Part shown: positions 1-10,739 of the stretch, piece by piece
Layout: each line of letters begins with the position of its first letter
How positions within the stretch are numbered: the stretch's first letter is position 1
Assembly: GCF_001411555.2 (NCBI RefSeq)
Contig: NC_049911.1
Coordinates: forward strand, 32,895,044 to 32,959,043
Reading direction: 5' to 3'
DNA length: 64,000 nucleotides
Source: Juglans regia
Taxonomy: Eukaryota > Streptophyta > Magnoliopsida > Fagales > Juglandaceae
Program-made: the position numbers and the translations under genes
The notes under the pieces: generated by a model
What the model was told of the DNA's origin: nothing
Database searches by the model: none
What the model saw: the letters and a program-made list of their open reading frames with translations, nothing else

Positions 1-2
1 TT

Positions 3-314
3 AGGTTTTGGAACAAAAGCAAGAAAAACAAACAAAGATCAGAAGATGTCAAGGCAGGGCCTCGGCGGAGTCATGACCACACGACTGGCTCGGACAAATT
101 TGAAAGGTTTGAGTTTTGTAGCTCTGACCGTGAATTCATGACATCACCGCGAATATCAAGTTCTTCATCCTCCTCATCTTTGTCCTTTTCAAATGGCCCT
201 TCATTGCAGTCATCAAGGCTACAGAGTCCGGGTAGGGATTCGTTTCGAGTGCCTTTAAGTTGCAGTCCTTGGAATATAAGCACGATTCTAAGTTCGATTG
301 CAAGGCATGTTTGA
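3..314 (+). CDS. 3'-terminal coding exon of an unidentified Ser-rich plant protein (partial)
   Basis: An open frame runs from the window edge to a TGA at 312-314, about 103 residues. It begins basic (RFWNKSKKTKQRSED), passes through a run of eight serines (SSSSSSSSLSF) and ends ...ILSSIARHV. Composition is Ser, Arg and Pro rich with no obvious fold, like the disordered tail of a plant protein. The 5' boundary is not seen; an AG at 3-4 could be the splice acceptor, or the exon may start before the window. An antisense ORF over the same bases is probably its shadow, because Ser-rich plus-strand codons are the more plausible coding sense. I do not recognise the family and assign no function. Confidence 0.42.
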   Translation, partial: RFWNKSKKNKQRSEDVKAGPRRSHDHTTGSDKFERFEFCSSDREFMTSPRISSSSSSSSLSFSNGPSLQSSRLQSPGRDSFRVPLSCSPWNISTILSSIARHV

Positions 315-1067
315 TTTTATGTGAATCTGATTGTGTTAGGCTCCTGGCTTATTATTTTTTCTCTTTCGTTATGCTTTGTAATATATATATATATAAATCT
401 CAAATGGTTAATGAAAATATAAAATACCTATTCGATCATCTTGTGTTCTATATATATATATATATATGACCCCTTGACATTCCAAAAAGGGGAATCCTCA
501 AGTAATTTTCCTAAATCCTTTCAAGGCTAACAACTACATGCGTGAATGGGACCATGCCACCGTTTTCACCAAAGAGAAGAGGACGAAAGAATGGGACTTG
601 GTGTCCTCTCTTTGCAAAGAACAGGAAGAGAGCGAGAGAGAGAGAGAGAGAGAGAGATTTTGTATATTGAATATTGGTTTAGGCTTAGAGGAACGTGCTG
701 TTAATTTTGGAGAATATTGAAGTATATAATTGGTCCGAAATTTTCTGTCCGTGAATCTTCTTAAAACATGTTTCCATTTGCTCCAAACGACGATTTTGAA
801 CGGTTTGCAAACATCCCTAGTGTACATTATCTCATATGTATATATGTTTCTGTAACAATATATTGACATGACTGATCATTTGCTAAAAAGGAAAACTTGG
901 AAAAAAGGAAGACGAACGTATCTCTGACAGTCCTCAAAATAGGAAGGGAGTATCAATCAGATATAATGGCGGGATTGGGAAAGAACATTAATCCTAAATC
1001 CAAGCTGATAGCTAGGGCTGTTATGGATGTATTTCCTTTCCGATACATCTCGTACTCCCCCTACCGA
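315..1067. other. Intergenic DNA between the Ser-rich gene and the DUF688 gene
   Basis: AT-rich sequence that should hold the 3' UTR of the upstream gene and the promoter of the next one. It contains two TA-dinucleotide runs (about 380-395 and 450-467) and a GA run at about 634-657. Short ORFs here lack codon structure or family resemblance. No RNA gene was seen. Confidence 0.6.
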
Positions 1068-1077
1068 TTATATATAG
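1068..1077 (+). promoter_or_regulatory. Probable TATA box of the DUF688-type gene
   Basis: The string ttatatatag lies about 40 nt upstream of the ATG at 1114. That spacing leaves room for a short 5' leader that includes ttctttcttctgcac. Assigned by sequence and position only. Confidence 0.5.
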
Positions 1078-1113
1078 TCAACACAGTAATTCTTTCTTCT
1101 GCACAAATAAACA

Positions 1114-1470
1114 ATGGACCCAGAGCGCTGCAAAAATGGTGAACAGATAACGCATTCTGTACTTCAAGCAAATCAATGCTTTGTAAACAGAATTCTGGCA
1201 AGAAGCTCGTCTGGTGGCCGGTCTTCGAGTTTCTATCACCGGAACCCTGGAAATGTTCCCTTTAAATGGGAACTGAGGCCTGGAAAGCCCAAAGATCAAC
1301 CATTGGATGATGATGATGATCATATTGTACAGCCATCCCTCGGTCCTCCGGGGCCTCCGCCGGTTGCTCTCAGCAAACGCCTTTCGAGGCCGAGGGTTGA
1401 CTCGCCACGGCCAATAATATGGTTCTGGAGGAAGTTCATCAAGAAAAACCTGAAGTCGAAGACAATCTAA
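1114..1470 (+). CDS. Small single-exon DUF688-type protein (VPFKWELRPGKPK motif)
   Basis: This 118-residue protein carries VPFKWELRPGKPK at about residues 49-61. That matches the VPF-W-E-x-PG-x-P signature of plant DUF688 proteins, which have no established biochemical role. After the motif come an Asp-rich stretch (DDDDDH), a Pro-rich stretch (GPPGPPP) and a basic tail (FWRKFIKKNLKSKTI). There is no signal peptide or membrane segment. A TATA-like box sits about 40 nt upstream and the frame is intact, so I take it as a real gene. Many DUF688 members are longer; this is a short form. The overlapping antisense ORF (1078-1500) is rejected because the motif is on the plus strand. Function unknown; the short basic protein could be nuclear, but that is a guess. 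Confidence 0.75.
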   Translation: MDPERCKNGEQITHSVLQANQCFVNRILARSSSGGRSSSFYHRNPGNVPFKWELRPGKPKDQPLDDDDDHIVQPSLGPPGPPPVALSKRLSRPRVDSPRPIIWFWRKFIKKNLKSKTI

Positions 1471-1776
1471 GCCGTCTCTCGACCGCCCGGAGCGTGACAT
1501 TGATGTTTTGCGATTGGGATATATTTGACAAATTTGTTAAGTTTCGGTCATGGCGTAGTGGTAGCTCTTCGATCATCGTTATCTAATAGGCCGTCCCCTG
1601 ATATTGATGTTGTTTCGTTACACCAGCGTTCAAAATTACTAACCTTGAAAAGGGTTTTTATTTTATTGGACGGACAATGAATGATCCAACCTATAGATAT
1701 CGATTTGGAATGCAGAAGTACTGTTGAAAAAAGAAAAACACTACCTCATTTGGTTGGTTGGTTTGTTAGAAGAGGA

Positions 1777-1885
1777 GGTGAAAGTGGATAAAATATTATT
1801 TTTATTTCAAAGTTTAAAAGAATTAAATTATTTATTATATCTTATATAAAAATTTAAAAAAATTATAATAAGAAAATATAGTTTA
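1777..1885. repeat. MITE family B fragment
   Basis: Holds the family core aattaaattatttattata followed by cttatataaaaatttaaaaa. The same core recurs at 2023-2215, 32548-32735 (reversed) and 33905-34115. Both ends are unclear, so this is probably a partial copy. Confidence 0.5.
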
Positions 1886-2022
1886 TGCAAGGGCCAACAA
1901 TGTAGAGCTTTGTAATCAAGATCACCAGTGCTTTTACACCCGGAAACCTCGTAGCAGATCAAGCACCGGATCGTGCAATGTTTTGTTTTGTTTTTTTTTG
2001 GATTGTCGTGAAGGGGTTTTTC

Positions 2023-2215
2023 TTAAATTACTGTTTGAATAGTTTGATGAGAATAAATAATTTTAGATAAAAGTTAAATAAAATATTGTTATAATATTAT
2101 TTTTTAATATTATTATTATTGTGAGATTTAAAAAAATTGAATTATTTATTATATTTTATGTAAAAATTTAAAAAAATTATAATGATGATATGAAATAAAA
2201 TATTTTCATTGTTCA
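2023..2215. repeat. MITE family B copy
   Basis: Runs from about gttttttcttaaattactgt through attttagataaaagttaaat and ttgaattatttattatattt to aaaatattttcattgttcag. The arrangement closely matches the copy at 33905-34115 and its reverse at 32548-32735. It is AT-rich and has no coding capacity, as expected for a non-autonomous DNA transposon. Confidence 0.6.
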
Positions 2216-3007
2216 GGATAAGTTGAAAACAATAAAAAAGAAAAATGCTAGAGGTAGTTATAGTTGTGCAAGCATCATATTTATTCATTTTTTAAAAATA
2301 GAGCATGGTATTTGTGCACTCAATAATTATAAATATTATTTAAAAAAAATAAAATATATGTCTATTATAAGAATAAACGGGACTAGTTTATATCTTGAAT
2401 TTTTAGACTTAAAATGTGAGAGATACTTATGCTCAATATTTATTAAATTTTGTATAAATATCTCATAATGTACTAAATGCTTAATAAATATTATGAGATT
2501 TATTTTATTCATCAATTTTTTATGTTAAAAGGTTTGAAGAAGAATACTAGAAAATTCGAATCGAGAACGAGCCGTGAGGCACAAAAATATTGATTTTCTT
2601 ACTTCGATTATAAATCCAATTTTCATTGATAAATATTTTTTTGGTTGTGGTTGCAAATCCAATTAAAGGAAAACCTGTTTTTAAACGATCTTAAAATCAT
2701 GTATAGTGATCCATAAAATCCCACCCAATCAGATGATCAAAAAGATCAATTGCTGACCTTACATGCATGCGTGATTAGTGTGATTAACAGTTAATATTCA
2801 TAATTTTTATTATCAGTCATTATTCACTACTTCACATTATATATTTTATAAAAAATATCTTTATATTTTATATAAAAAACAAATTATAACTATGAGTTAT
2901 GAAAGTCAATAATAACTTGTGCGTAGCATTTATCTTTCCTAAAATGTAACATTTTTTTTTAATTTATTTTTTCTAAATGGGAGAAAATAAAATAGGGAAA
3001 ATATTAT

Positions 3008-3016
3008 GGCGGGAAC
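3008..3016 (+). promoter_or_regulatory. E2F-like site upstream of RPA2
   Basis: ggcgggaac reads GTTCCCGCC on the other strand, one base off the plant E2F core TTTCCCGC. It lies about 130 nt before the RPA2 start codon. Replication genes such as RPA and PCNA are commonly E2F targets in plants, so position and gene identity agree, but one such match is weak evidence. Confidence 0.4.
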
Positions 3017-3102
3017 ACGATGCTTTTTTTCCTACGTATTAAATCACAACTTTATCGGATCCCAAATTTCAAACCTACATTTAACCACCACCACCACCCA
3101 AT

Positions 3103-3111
3103 TTAGGGTTT
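3103..3111 (+). promoter_or_regulatory. Telo-box in the RPA2 leader
   Basis: ttagggttt is the reverse of the telo-box AAACCCTAA, found near the start of many plant genes expressed in dividing cells. It lies 29 nt before the RPA2 ATG. The same motif occurs in the leader of the snRNP gene at 56555-56563. Confidence 0.5.
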
Positions 3112-3139
3112 GATCTTCCAAACACACACTCTCAAGACA

Positions 3140-6100
3140 ATGTATGGAAGCCAATTCGACGGCAGCGCTGCCTTCTCCGGCGGTGGATTCATGCCCTCTC
3201 AGGCCACCCAGGCGCCCGATTCCTCTTTCTCTCCCTCCAAGGTATCCCCCCCTCTCGTGCTCGTCTTTCCGCTTCTTTCAATTCGAAGTCTGTCTTGGTT
3301 TCCGCATGGGCGGAGGAAAATCAAAATAATTTAAAGAAAGGAAATCGTGGAATCGCCCTTTTCTGCTCCGTTCAAGTAATTTGTATCTAATAAGCTGTAC
3401 AGGGAGTCAAAAGTATTCTTCTAATTGGCGAAACAGAGATTTAGGTTTTTCTTTTTTGGCAAGTGGTTATGGTTTAACTGTTGTGTAATTGCCATGCCGA
3501 ACTTAACCAAATCTTCTTAATTGGCTCAGTTTTTGTGAATATTGTGGTTTTCTTCATCTCTTGGCAGTCGAAGCGGACATGTTCTTATTTTAACAATCGA
3601 ACCTTTTGAATTCTCCTCTTTACTTTTGAGAGGTGTGTGTAAACTCTCTCGTATATATCGCATTAGTTGCAATCTAGTGGACTGTTTCTGGAAGAAGCTG
3701 AGATAAGTTGTATTCCTCTGACTTCACATCAACCAACAGGGTCATGCGATTTTCACTTTTTTTCCTTTTGCAGAATCGCGATATCCAGTCCTTACTTCCA
3801 CTGACCGTGAAGCAGATAAACGAGGCTTTCTTGTCGAGCGAAGATAAATCTAATTTTACTATTGACGGTGTTGATGTGAACAATGTAAGTTTTCTAGAAA
3901 CTTGACTTTGAATGTGCCTATTTCTTTACACTTTCTTTTATGTTGGGCCTTTCTGAGTTGGAACTGTGTTCAGGTTACTCTAGTTGGAATGGTATGCAAC
4001 AGAACCGGAAGAGTTACTGATGTTACTTTCATACTTGACGATGGGACTGGAAGGGTTGAGTGTAACAAATGGTAAATCTTTTTCTTCTTTCTTTTAATAA
4101 TTTTCCTATCAAATTTTTATATTGGCCAATATGAGTTTTTGATGCCATGACGTTGATGGTTTATTGTCTATGCTTAGGGTTCAAGAATCTGTAGACTCAA
4201 ATGAAGTGGAGGGAATTTTGTAAGATTTCTTTATAAATGCACATTCCTCATTTGGATAGGAGTACTAAGTACAGCTCTTCTTTTCTCCATATACTTCTAT
4301 TTATTGATTTCTTGGTGTGGATATCAATCTAACATTAGTTTCATCAAGAAAGTTCGTAGAGAGTACCCTCGTTCTATTTTCCCCCTTATGTTAATAAATT
4401 TATCTCATTTATCTCCTCACCAATCCTCACCAATATTGTAGAGAGTTTGTTGTAGGGGGGAAGAAATACAAATTAAAAAAGTCATTGTAGCTTAGAGTTT
4501 TGAAGGGCATTGTAAGATCCCAATTTTATTCGCTCTCCTCCCCCCCCACCCAAAAAAAAAAGAAAAAGTCATTTTAAAAAGTGGAGCATGAAGGGTTCAG
4601 ATTATTTGGGAACAGTTGTCAGTTTTACATAACCAGATGCATAAGAATTGCATTTTTGCTTCTAAAAAGACCTGTGATATACTCTGTAATATAATTGTAA
4701 TGATTATTGTTTACCTCAGGGATGGAATGTATGTTCGGGTGCATGGACATTTGAAAGGTTTTCTAGGAAAGCGGAGTTTAAATGTTTTCTCTATAAGGTG
4801 TGGTTTCAAGTTAATCTTTTGTATATGTTTTAGCTTCTATAGTTACATATTCATAATGTTCTTTTGTCCATTTTAAAATGAACTTTGTTTGTCTCATGTA
4901 AATTACTGTATTGGGTGTGTTTCATATGTTTTTGGTAATTGAACTCCATGCATTATAATTTTTTTGTTTATAGGCTATATGCTGTTGGATAGAGTACAAG
5001 CCCAAATTTTGTTTGTAACTGGCTGAATGATTTGATTTATCTTGACCTTTGCTAACACTCGGAGCATTAACATTAATGGTATTACCATTTTGAGAACTAC
5101 ATCTGATGGCGTGAACAAGAGTGAGCACCTAGAGTCCCCTAGCTCCAACACAGATAAATTTGTCAATATGCTTGATCACTAAAGACTAGTGGCAATTAAT
5201 GTATGAGTAATGCTATATACAGTCGTAGAGTGTGTAAGTGCCGTGCAGTTGCTTTAAAAAAAGTGGGGTCTACTATTAAAAAATTAATTATTTTCATGTG
5301 AATCTCGTATTTATTCACTAAATTTCAAAGTGAATGTACGACACTTGCGCACTCATGATTGTAACTATCATTTCTCTTAATGTATTGGTCTTCTGTAGGT
5401 AAACCATGACTTATCTTTGCACCATATTCTTGGTGAAACAAGAAATTTGTTAACAGACCTGAATCGTAGATTTTTTCACGAAGTTCAGCTTTCTAAGATT
5501 TGTTACTGACTATCTTGGTAATGCCTGTGTGACCCATTTATATTTTGGGCAACATGGTGTTGTGGAACGATAACTTTATCTCAAGTCATTTCTTGCCAAC
5601 TTTGTTACTTGTCAGAAAAAGTAATTGCCAAATTTGTGGTCTACTGGTAGCCTTCAATACAAATCATTTTCATGGACAGTTTCAAATAAGGTTTCTTGTG
5701 CATGCGATGGCATAAAGATGAATGTCACCTATGGACGTGGCTGCTGTGCAATTTAGGATCGTGATTGGTCTATGCGAGGCGTCCAAGAGTCTAGCTCTCG
5801 CAATTGTGGAGATTTCTCTTGGAACTTGTAGTGATAGCACCAGTAAAACAAATGCGTTTGTTTTATGAGCTTTGCTATTCATAAGCCCCACACACCACAC
5901 ACCACACTTTTTTTTTTTTGGTTTTATTCTTTTTAAAATAATTGAATTCTTCTACTCATTATCTATATACCACACATTTAGTAAGAGAAAAAAATTAAAA
6001 GAATAACAAAAAGAGTGGTGTGTGAGGCTTATAAATAGAATTTTTCTTGTTTTATACCCTTCATTCTTGTTTGTTGGTATTTAATATTAAAAAAGTGACA

Positions 6101-7542
6101 TTGAAATAAATTCAAAATGCTGGAGAATAGCATCAATGCTCAAAGTAATGAGGACCAGAGTCATGATTTGTAGAGTACTAATGCTCAAAAGTTGGAATCC
6201 TCATGGAAGATCAACCGATTGGAAAGGAAAGTTTATATAGCTACAGGTGATCTTTCAGGACTTGTTGACTTCTGAATGACAATAAAAATCATAGTAGAGC
6301 ATTTTTGCCAAGAATATTTTTCTGTCAATAGGATTGCTTTCTTATACACCTGCCTTTTATGATGTTATTCATTCGCTGTGCGAAACTCCAGATGTGTGGG
6401 CCTGCAATTTACATCATGGGAGCAAGGATATGTTCCACAAAATGGGGATGTGCAAAAGGCCTACCTTTGGATTTAGTTAGTTAAGCTACTTTGACCAAAA
6501 TGGAACCAACCCCTTTTTTTTTTTCTTCTTCACCTATTTTCCCATCGTCATTCAGTTGATCATACAATCATGTCAAGTGATATAACTTTCATTGAGAGAA
6601 GGTTCTTTATTATTTTTCTGACATTGAACTTGGTGTTGTTTTCAGGCCTGTCAGTGACTTTAATGAGATTGCAAGCCATTTCATTGATTGCATATACGTC
6701 CATATTTATAATACCAGGTTACGGGTATTGGTCTGAGACTCTACATACTAAGAATTTTGTCTAAGCTTTACGTGGCATTAGTAACATCTACATGGATGTT
6801 ATCCATGTATATGCTCTGGCTTTCTGATGTTATTTCTATTCGCGCTTGTAGAAACCTCAAGGTGGTGTTACCACACAGCCACAGATAGCAAATTCAAGTA
6901 GTACACCTTTGAAGGGGTACCAAGCTGCCCCACCAAACCAAGTAAGAGATCTAACTGAGAATTTAGTTTTGGTGAATTATTGATTGATGTGTGCTTATTT
7001 ATCTCTACACTTAATTGTTATTAGTTCTCTGGTCAACATAATGTTGATGGACAGAAGAGCATTGAACAAATGGTCTTAGATTTCTTGCAGCTGCCTTCAT
7101 CCAAGTAAGTATTTATAATCCTGAAAGGAATTGTATGTTTTTCCTTTTTGATAATGATAGTGTAATCCTCCCTTTGGCAATAATGCCATTCCCCTTAAGT
7201 TTGTATGGGGGTGTCTATTCACACGTGTGAACTTGACTGCATTTCTGTTGTTAATTACTCTCTCTATGGCTGCTCTACTGACACCTTTTTATGTTCCCAT
7301 ATTCAGTGTAGATGAAAAGGGGGTGCACTGTAACGTTATTGCCAATCAATTAAGAGTTTCAGCGGATAAGCTCATGTCTCTCTCTCTCTCTCTCTCTCTC
7401 TCACAAGCTTTCAAACCGAAATGACTTAACTCTAAATTCCCTGGTTGTAATTGACAGGTTGGCTATTCAAAATCTTGTAGAGGAAGGTTTGATTTACTCT
7501 ACAACTGATGACTTTCACTTTAAGTCAACCATCAATGGTTGA
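3140..7542 (+). CDS. RPA2: Replication protein A 32 kDa subunit (RPA2), ten exons
   Basis: RPA2 is the middle subunit of the heterotrimer that coats single-stranded DNA in replication, repair and recombination. Exons by splice sites and phase: 3140-3241, 3774-3884, 3974-4071, 4178-4219, 4720-4797, 6646-6724, 6852-6941, 7025-7104, 7307-7375, 7458-7542. They total 834 nt, or 277 residues, the usual plant size. The N-terminus is Ser/Gly rich like the phosphorylated tail of the family. The OB-fold DNA-binding domain spans about 72-175 (VTLVGMVCNRTGRVTDVTF, DDGTGRVECNKW, GMYVRVHGHLKGF). A winged-helix domain follows at about 205-277 (QMVLDFLQLPSS, VIANQLRVSADKLM, LVEEGLIYSTTDDFHFKST). Exon 6 must use the donor at 6725, not the GT at 6718, to keep frame. 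Intron 5 (about 1.85 kb) holds two MITEs. E2F-like and telo-box motifs upstream suit S-phase expression. It may be the A or B paralogue. Confidence 0.93.
5210..5375. repeat. MITE family A copy inside RPA2 intron 5
   Basis: The left arm runs atacagtcgtagagtgtgta then gtgccgtgcagttgctttaa. The right arm reads, reversed, gatagttacaatcatgagtg then cgcaagtgtcgtacattcac, an imperfect terminal inverted repeat of about 45 nt. The centre (gtctactattaaaaaattaa, then catgtgaatctcg) recurs at 29120-29285 and 31560-31735. There is no coding capacity. Confidence 0.65.
5872..6042. repeat. MITE family C copy inside RPA2 intron 5
   Basis: The left end reads ctattcataagccccacaca and the right end, reversed, reads ctatttataagcctcacaca, giving terminal inverted repeats of more than 20 nt. 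Its middle, ttctactcattatctatata, recurs in diverged form at 30962-31155. This is the best preserved member of the family in the window. It sits well away from the splice sites of the intron. Confidence 0.7.
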
Positions 7543-7906
7543 CTTCTCCAATGTACAAATTACAGCAAACTAGGTCCAGGACGTCTTAGCCTCTGGTTTA
7601 TTTTGCATTGTCACAGCGTGATAGCCTTTCTGCATATGGGAGACATTGGATAGAGTATTCTAATAGCCATGTGTCGTTCGTTTTAGCAAATTCTGAGTTT
7701 TTTCATGAATGTCACCTATCTTCGTTGTTTTTATGGTGGGTGACTTTTGCTTCCTATATTTATCAGCCATAAGTACGCAGTTTATTGGTGGGTGACCATT
7801 GCTTCTATACTAGGAGCCGAGCTCCGATACTCTCAAATATCATGACATGCAGAACTGATCTACCCATGAGAAACTTTTGAAAGCAATCTAAGCATTAATC
7901 AGTACT

Positions 7907-8284
7907 CTACGCAACTCCCAAACCAGCCCTTCGTCCTAGGCATCTACCATAGGAAAAATCTTCGCTGTGGCTAGTTCTGGCTAAGAAAATTTCCTTGGCA
8001 ACGCTCCTCTGACATTTCTCAACATTTGTACTTGTGGAGGAGTCTGAATTCGCAAAATTTCCATGGCTGTGATCATTAATATCGGTTCTCCTCTTCAGAA
8101 CCAACCAGCCGCTGTCTGCTGGAAGCATCACAATCATGAAACTCGCAGCAACTGACGTCAAAATTATCCTCTTCATTTTGTTGAAGCTTACCTTCAAGGA
8201 ATTTAAACTATAGTCAAAATCCCATGAACGAACAGAATGCCGGTCAAGATTCGAGCCTGTAGAAGCCGAGAAATCAATCATCAC
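7907..8284 (-). CDS. Small ORF of uncertain status, possible secreted peptide precursor
   Basis: A 125-residue ORF convergent with RPA2. An internal methionine at 8176 would give an 89-residue product starting MKRIILTSVAASFMIVML, a plausible signal peptide or signal anchor. A polar Ser/Asn/Thr-rich middle follows, then a basic tail (YGRCLGRRAGLGVA). I recognise no family. It could be a small secreted protein, the last exon of a larger gene, or a chance ORF. There is no clear TATA box or splice evidence for either start, so confidence is low and no function is assigned. Confidence 0.25.
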   Translation of the reverse strand: MMIDFSASTGSNLDRHSVRSWDFDYSLNSLKVSFNKMKRIILTSVAASFMIVMLPADSGWLVLKRRTDINDHSHGNFANSDSSTSTNVEKCQRSVAKEIFLARTSHSEDFSYGRCLGRRAGLGVA

Positions 8285-9378
8285 ACAGTGGGGACAGAAC
8301 TTTTAGATAGACCTTGCTTGCAAGAAAGAGAAGAGTTAGCTTGGTAAGTTATCCACGTTAATAGAAATATAAATCATCAAATCTATCTCTTTCTATTTTG
8401 TCATTTTGTTATGTACGAGATATCTGTTCTCGTTGAGAATGTGTATGAGTACTCTATGTTTAGAACATGGAAGTAGTTGAGCTTTCATTTTCAACTCTAC
8501 ATCTTTTTATATGCGGGATCCGAAATCTTTTTCAACTTCCTATAAATACATCTAAATTTATTTAAACATACAAACAACATTTAAACTCATCTTAATCCTC
8601 ACAAAACTTATTTCACAATCTCGATTTTCAACTCAACTTAACATCAAAACTCAACCTTAGATTCTAAATTTTAACACCTTTCAATATTTGAATCTAACCA
8701 ATTGGGCGGCTCCCTCTTTTAGAGCTTAGTTGCCTCTAATTTGACTGCAGCATCATCATGGTGGCTGCAAAACCTCCACTCTGGCAGTTTAAAGGTTTAG
8801 ATATTTCATAAAATCTGCCATCACAACTGGAAGTCTTGCTTATAGGTATGCAAATTCAGCATGGTTCCACGTGGTGGGTTTTGCGCTCAAACTAACTGCT
8901 CCCAAGAACGCTGGACGACGCCAACTCAGTTATAAACAACTCTGGTCTAATTTTACGATCATATATATTTTCTCAAGTCATGTTTAGTTTTTTAGTCAAT
9001 TTAAACCCAACTTATGTTGTGTTTACGGCGGTTTTATAATTCTGATAATTTATGTGTCAATCACAACTTGATTTATTTAATTAAAAAATTTGAGTTCAAT
9101 TGGTAGCTCTAGGTTATGATCTAATTCCCCCAACATATAAGAACGACAGTTCACCAATGTAAGATTGACAAAAGATCATGAATTAACTCTATCTTGGTCT
9201 GGCATTATTTTGGTCCTTTATCCAAGCTAGAATACATAGAGTCAAATGGAGATGAGCTTTGGGGGTCCTTTCCTTAACGGGTAAGGTGATTGTCCTTTCC
9301 TTCTTAAAAGGGTGAGGCAGTGGAGTAAGGTTTTGCAAATAACACATTTTTTGATTGACAATTACTTACAACTTAGGT
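8285..9378. other. Intergenic region before the LINE
   Basis: No gene is supported. The part just before 9379 probably belongs to the 5' untranslated leader of the LINE, but I could not find where the element starts. Candidate target-site duplications matching the bases after the LINE poly(A) at 14495 were looked for and not found. Confidence 0.5.
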
Positions 9379-10440
9379 ATGGCAGAAGAACTGGCTAGGC
9401 TTTGGCAAGGTTTTAACCTAACAGAAATAGAGAAAGAAGAGGTTGCTTTAACAGAAGATGAAACAAAACGTGCATATGCTAGAGCACATAGATGTCTTCT
9501 TCTACTCGTCTTGATGGAAAAGAATCTCAATAAAAAAGTTTTCAAAGTTACCATGACTAAAATCTGGAATCCTAAAGGATCTCTAAGCTTCAATGAGGTT
9601 GGGCATCATAGATTTTTAGTTGAATTTCAAAAGGTTGTGGACATAAAACGTGTGATAAAAACTTAATCTGTATTCAAGCCTTTGGCAGCAATACTCCTCG
9701 TAGTGAGGTGATTTTCACTAATGAACCCTTTTGGATCCAACTACATGGTATGCCTTGGTAGCCATGACAACTGAAGGTGGGGAAGAATTGGCTTCTTAGT
9801 AGGGGAAGTCTTAATAGTAGATGTGGATGGGGATGGGGTTGGTTGGAGAAAATATCTAAGAATCAGGGTAAACATGGATATTACAAAGCCTTTACCTTAT
9901 GGGAGACTAATTAGAATAGAGGGCAAACAAAACTGGATTGACTTCAAATATGAGAGATTGCCTTTATTTTATTTTCAGTGTGGGGTAATTCAGCATGTAG
10001 ACAGAGTTTGTGCTCTGGAAAGAGGCAGAATAAATACAAGAGGTGCTAGTCAATCCCAATATGGCCAATGATTAAGGGTCACGGCTATTAATTTAATGGG
10101 TAATGGTGACAGAAGAGTAGGAGGTAGGGGAAACAAAACTCAGACTCATTTTCAAGGAATCGGTAAGGGTCAACTTAGTAGGGGTTCAATCACTCAATAT
10201 GGTGATTAGGACGAGGTCCCCTTGGAATCCTCTCACAATCAATAAACTGAGTTTCATAACCCACTTGGTGAAGCATTTGACAAGGGAAAACAAAAATTAG
10301 AACTGGAGTACAAAATACAGGCTGAGCAAATTGAAGAGCAGAAGAAAACCTTTTCAAAGGAGAGCTACAAGGCTAATAAGGTTCATGAAGATTTGAATAA
10401 CAACATTAGTAGTTCCTTTAGGAGTTTACAAGCACCTTAG
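9379..10440 (+). pseudogene. LINE ORF1 remnant: DUF4283-like domain and zinc knuckle
   Basis: The frame opens MAEELARLWQGFNLTEIEKE, continues GSLSFNEVGHHRFLVEF, and after stops resumes with PLPYGRLIRIEGKQNWIDFK and YFQCGVIQHVDRVC. This is the DUF4283 plus CCHC-knuckle layout of plant LINE ORF1 proteins, which bind the element's own RNA. The first Cys of the knuckle is a Tyr here (FYFQC). Stop codons at 9664 and beyond break the frame. The stretch from 10080 to 10440 is too decayed to align by eye. Confidence 0.75.
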
Positions 10441-10739
10441 ATACTCGGCTTTTCACCAGGCAATCTTGTCTACTTAAGGCTTAATCCATTGAGTAATGTG
10501 GAGTTAACACCAAAGACAATGTATTGGAAAAGAAGGGCAAAAGCATTTAAATTACCAAGACTAGATAAGAAGGAAAGTGGGGACACTTGCACATGTGGCA
10601 CAAGTGGTAGAAATGATAGACAGTGGAGATCAACAAGGTTTAACCAAAAAACAAAAAGATGAGCTCAATCCTGAAAAGAGCTTAACTCATGAACACATGG
10701 TGAAGGCCGCTGAACAGCCCCACCAGCAGCAATGAGATG

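Larger units (their letters stand above)
1471..3007. other. AT-rich intergenic region with MITE remnants
   Basis: Between the DUF688 gene and the RPA2 promoter there is no supported gene. Two pieces of a recurrent AT-rich element lie at about 1777-1885 and 2023-2215 (annotated separately). The block at about 2240-2350, with ttgtgcaagcatcatattta and gcatggtatttgtgcactc, looks like a decayed copy of the window's MITE family A. The 81-aa ORF at 2223-2468 falls inside this repeat and is not coding. Confidence 0.55.

Noticed and set aside
1078..1500. 140-aa minus-strand ORF over the DUF688-type gene
   Set aside because: Shadow of the plus-strand gene, which carries the recognised family motif.
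1548..1625. tRNA-like box A (tggcgtagtgg) after the DUF688 gene
   Set aside because: No matching box B, no acceptor stem pairing and no anticodon arm could be found.
6718..6719. Alternative donor for RPA2 exon 6
   Set aside because: Using this GT would put exon 7 out of frame and hit a stop; the GT at 6725 keeps frame and matches the family.
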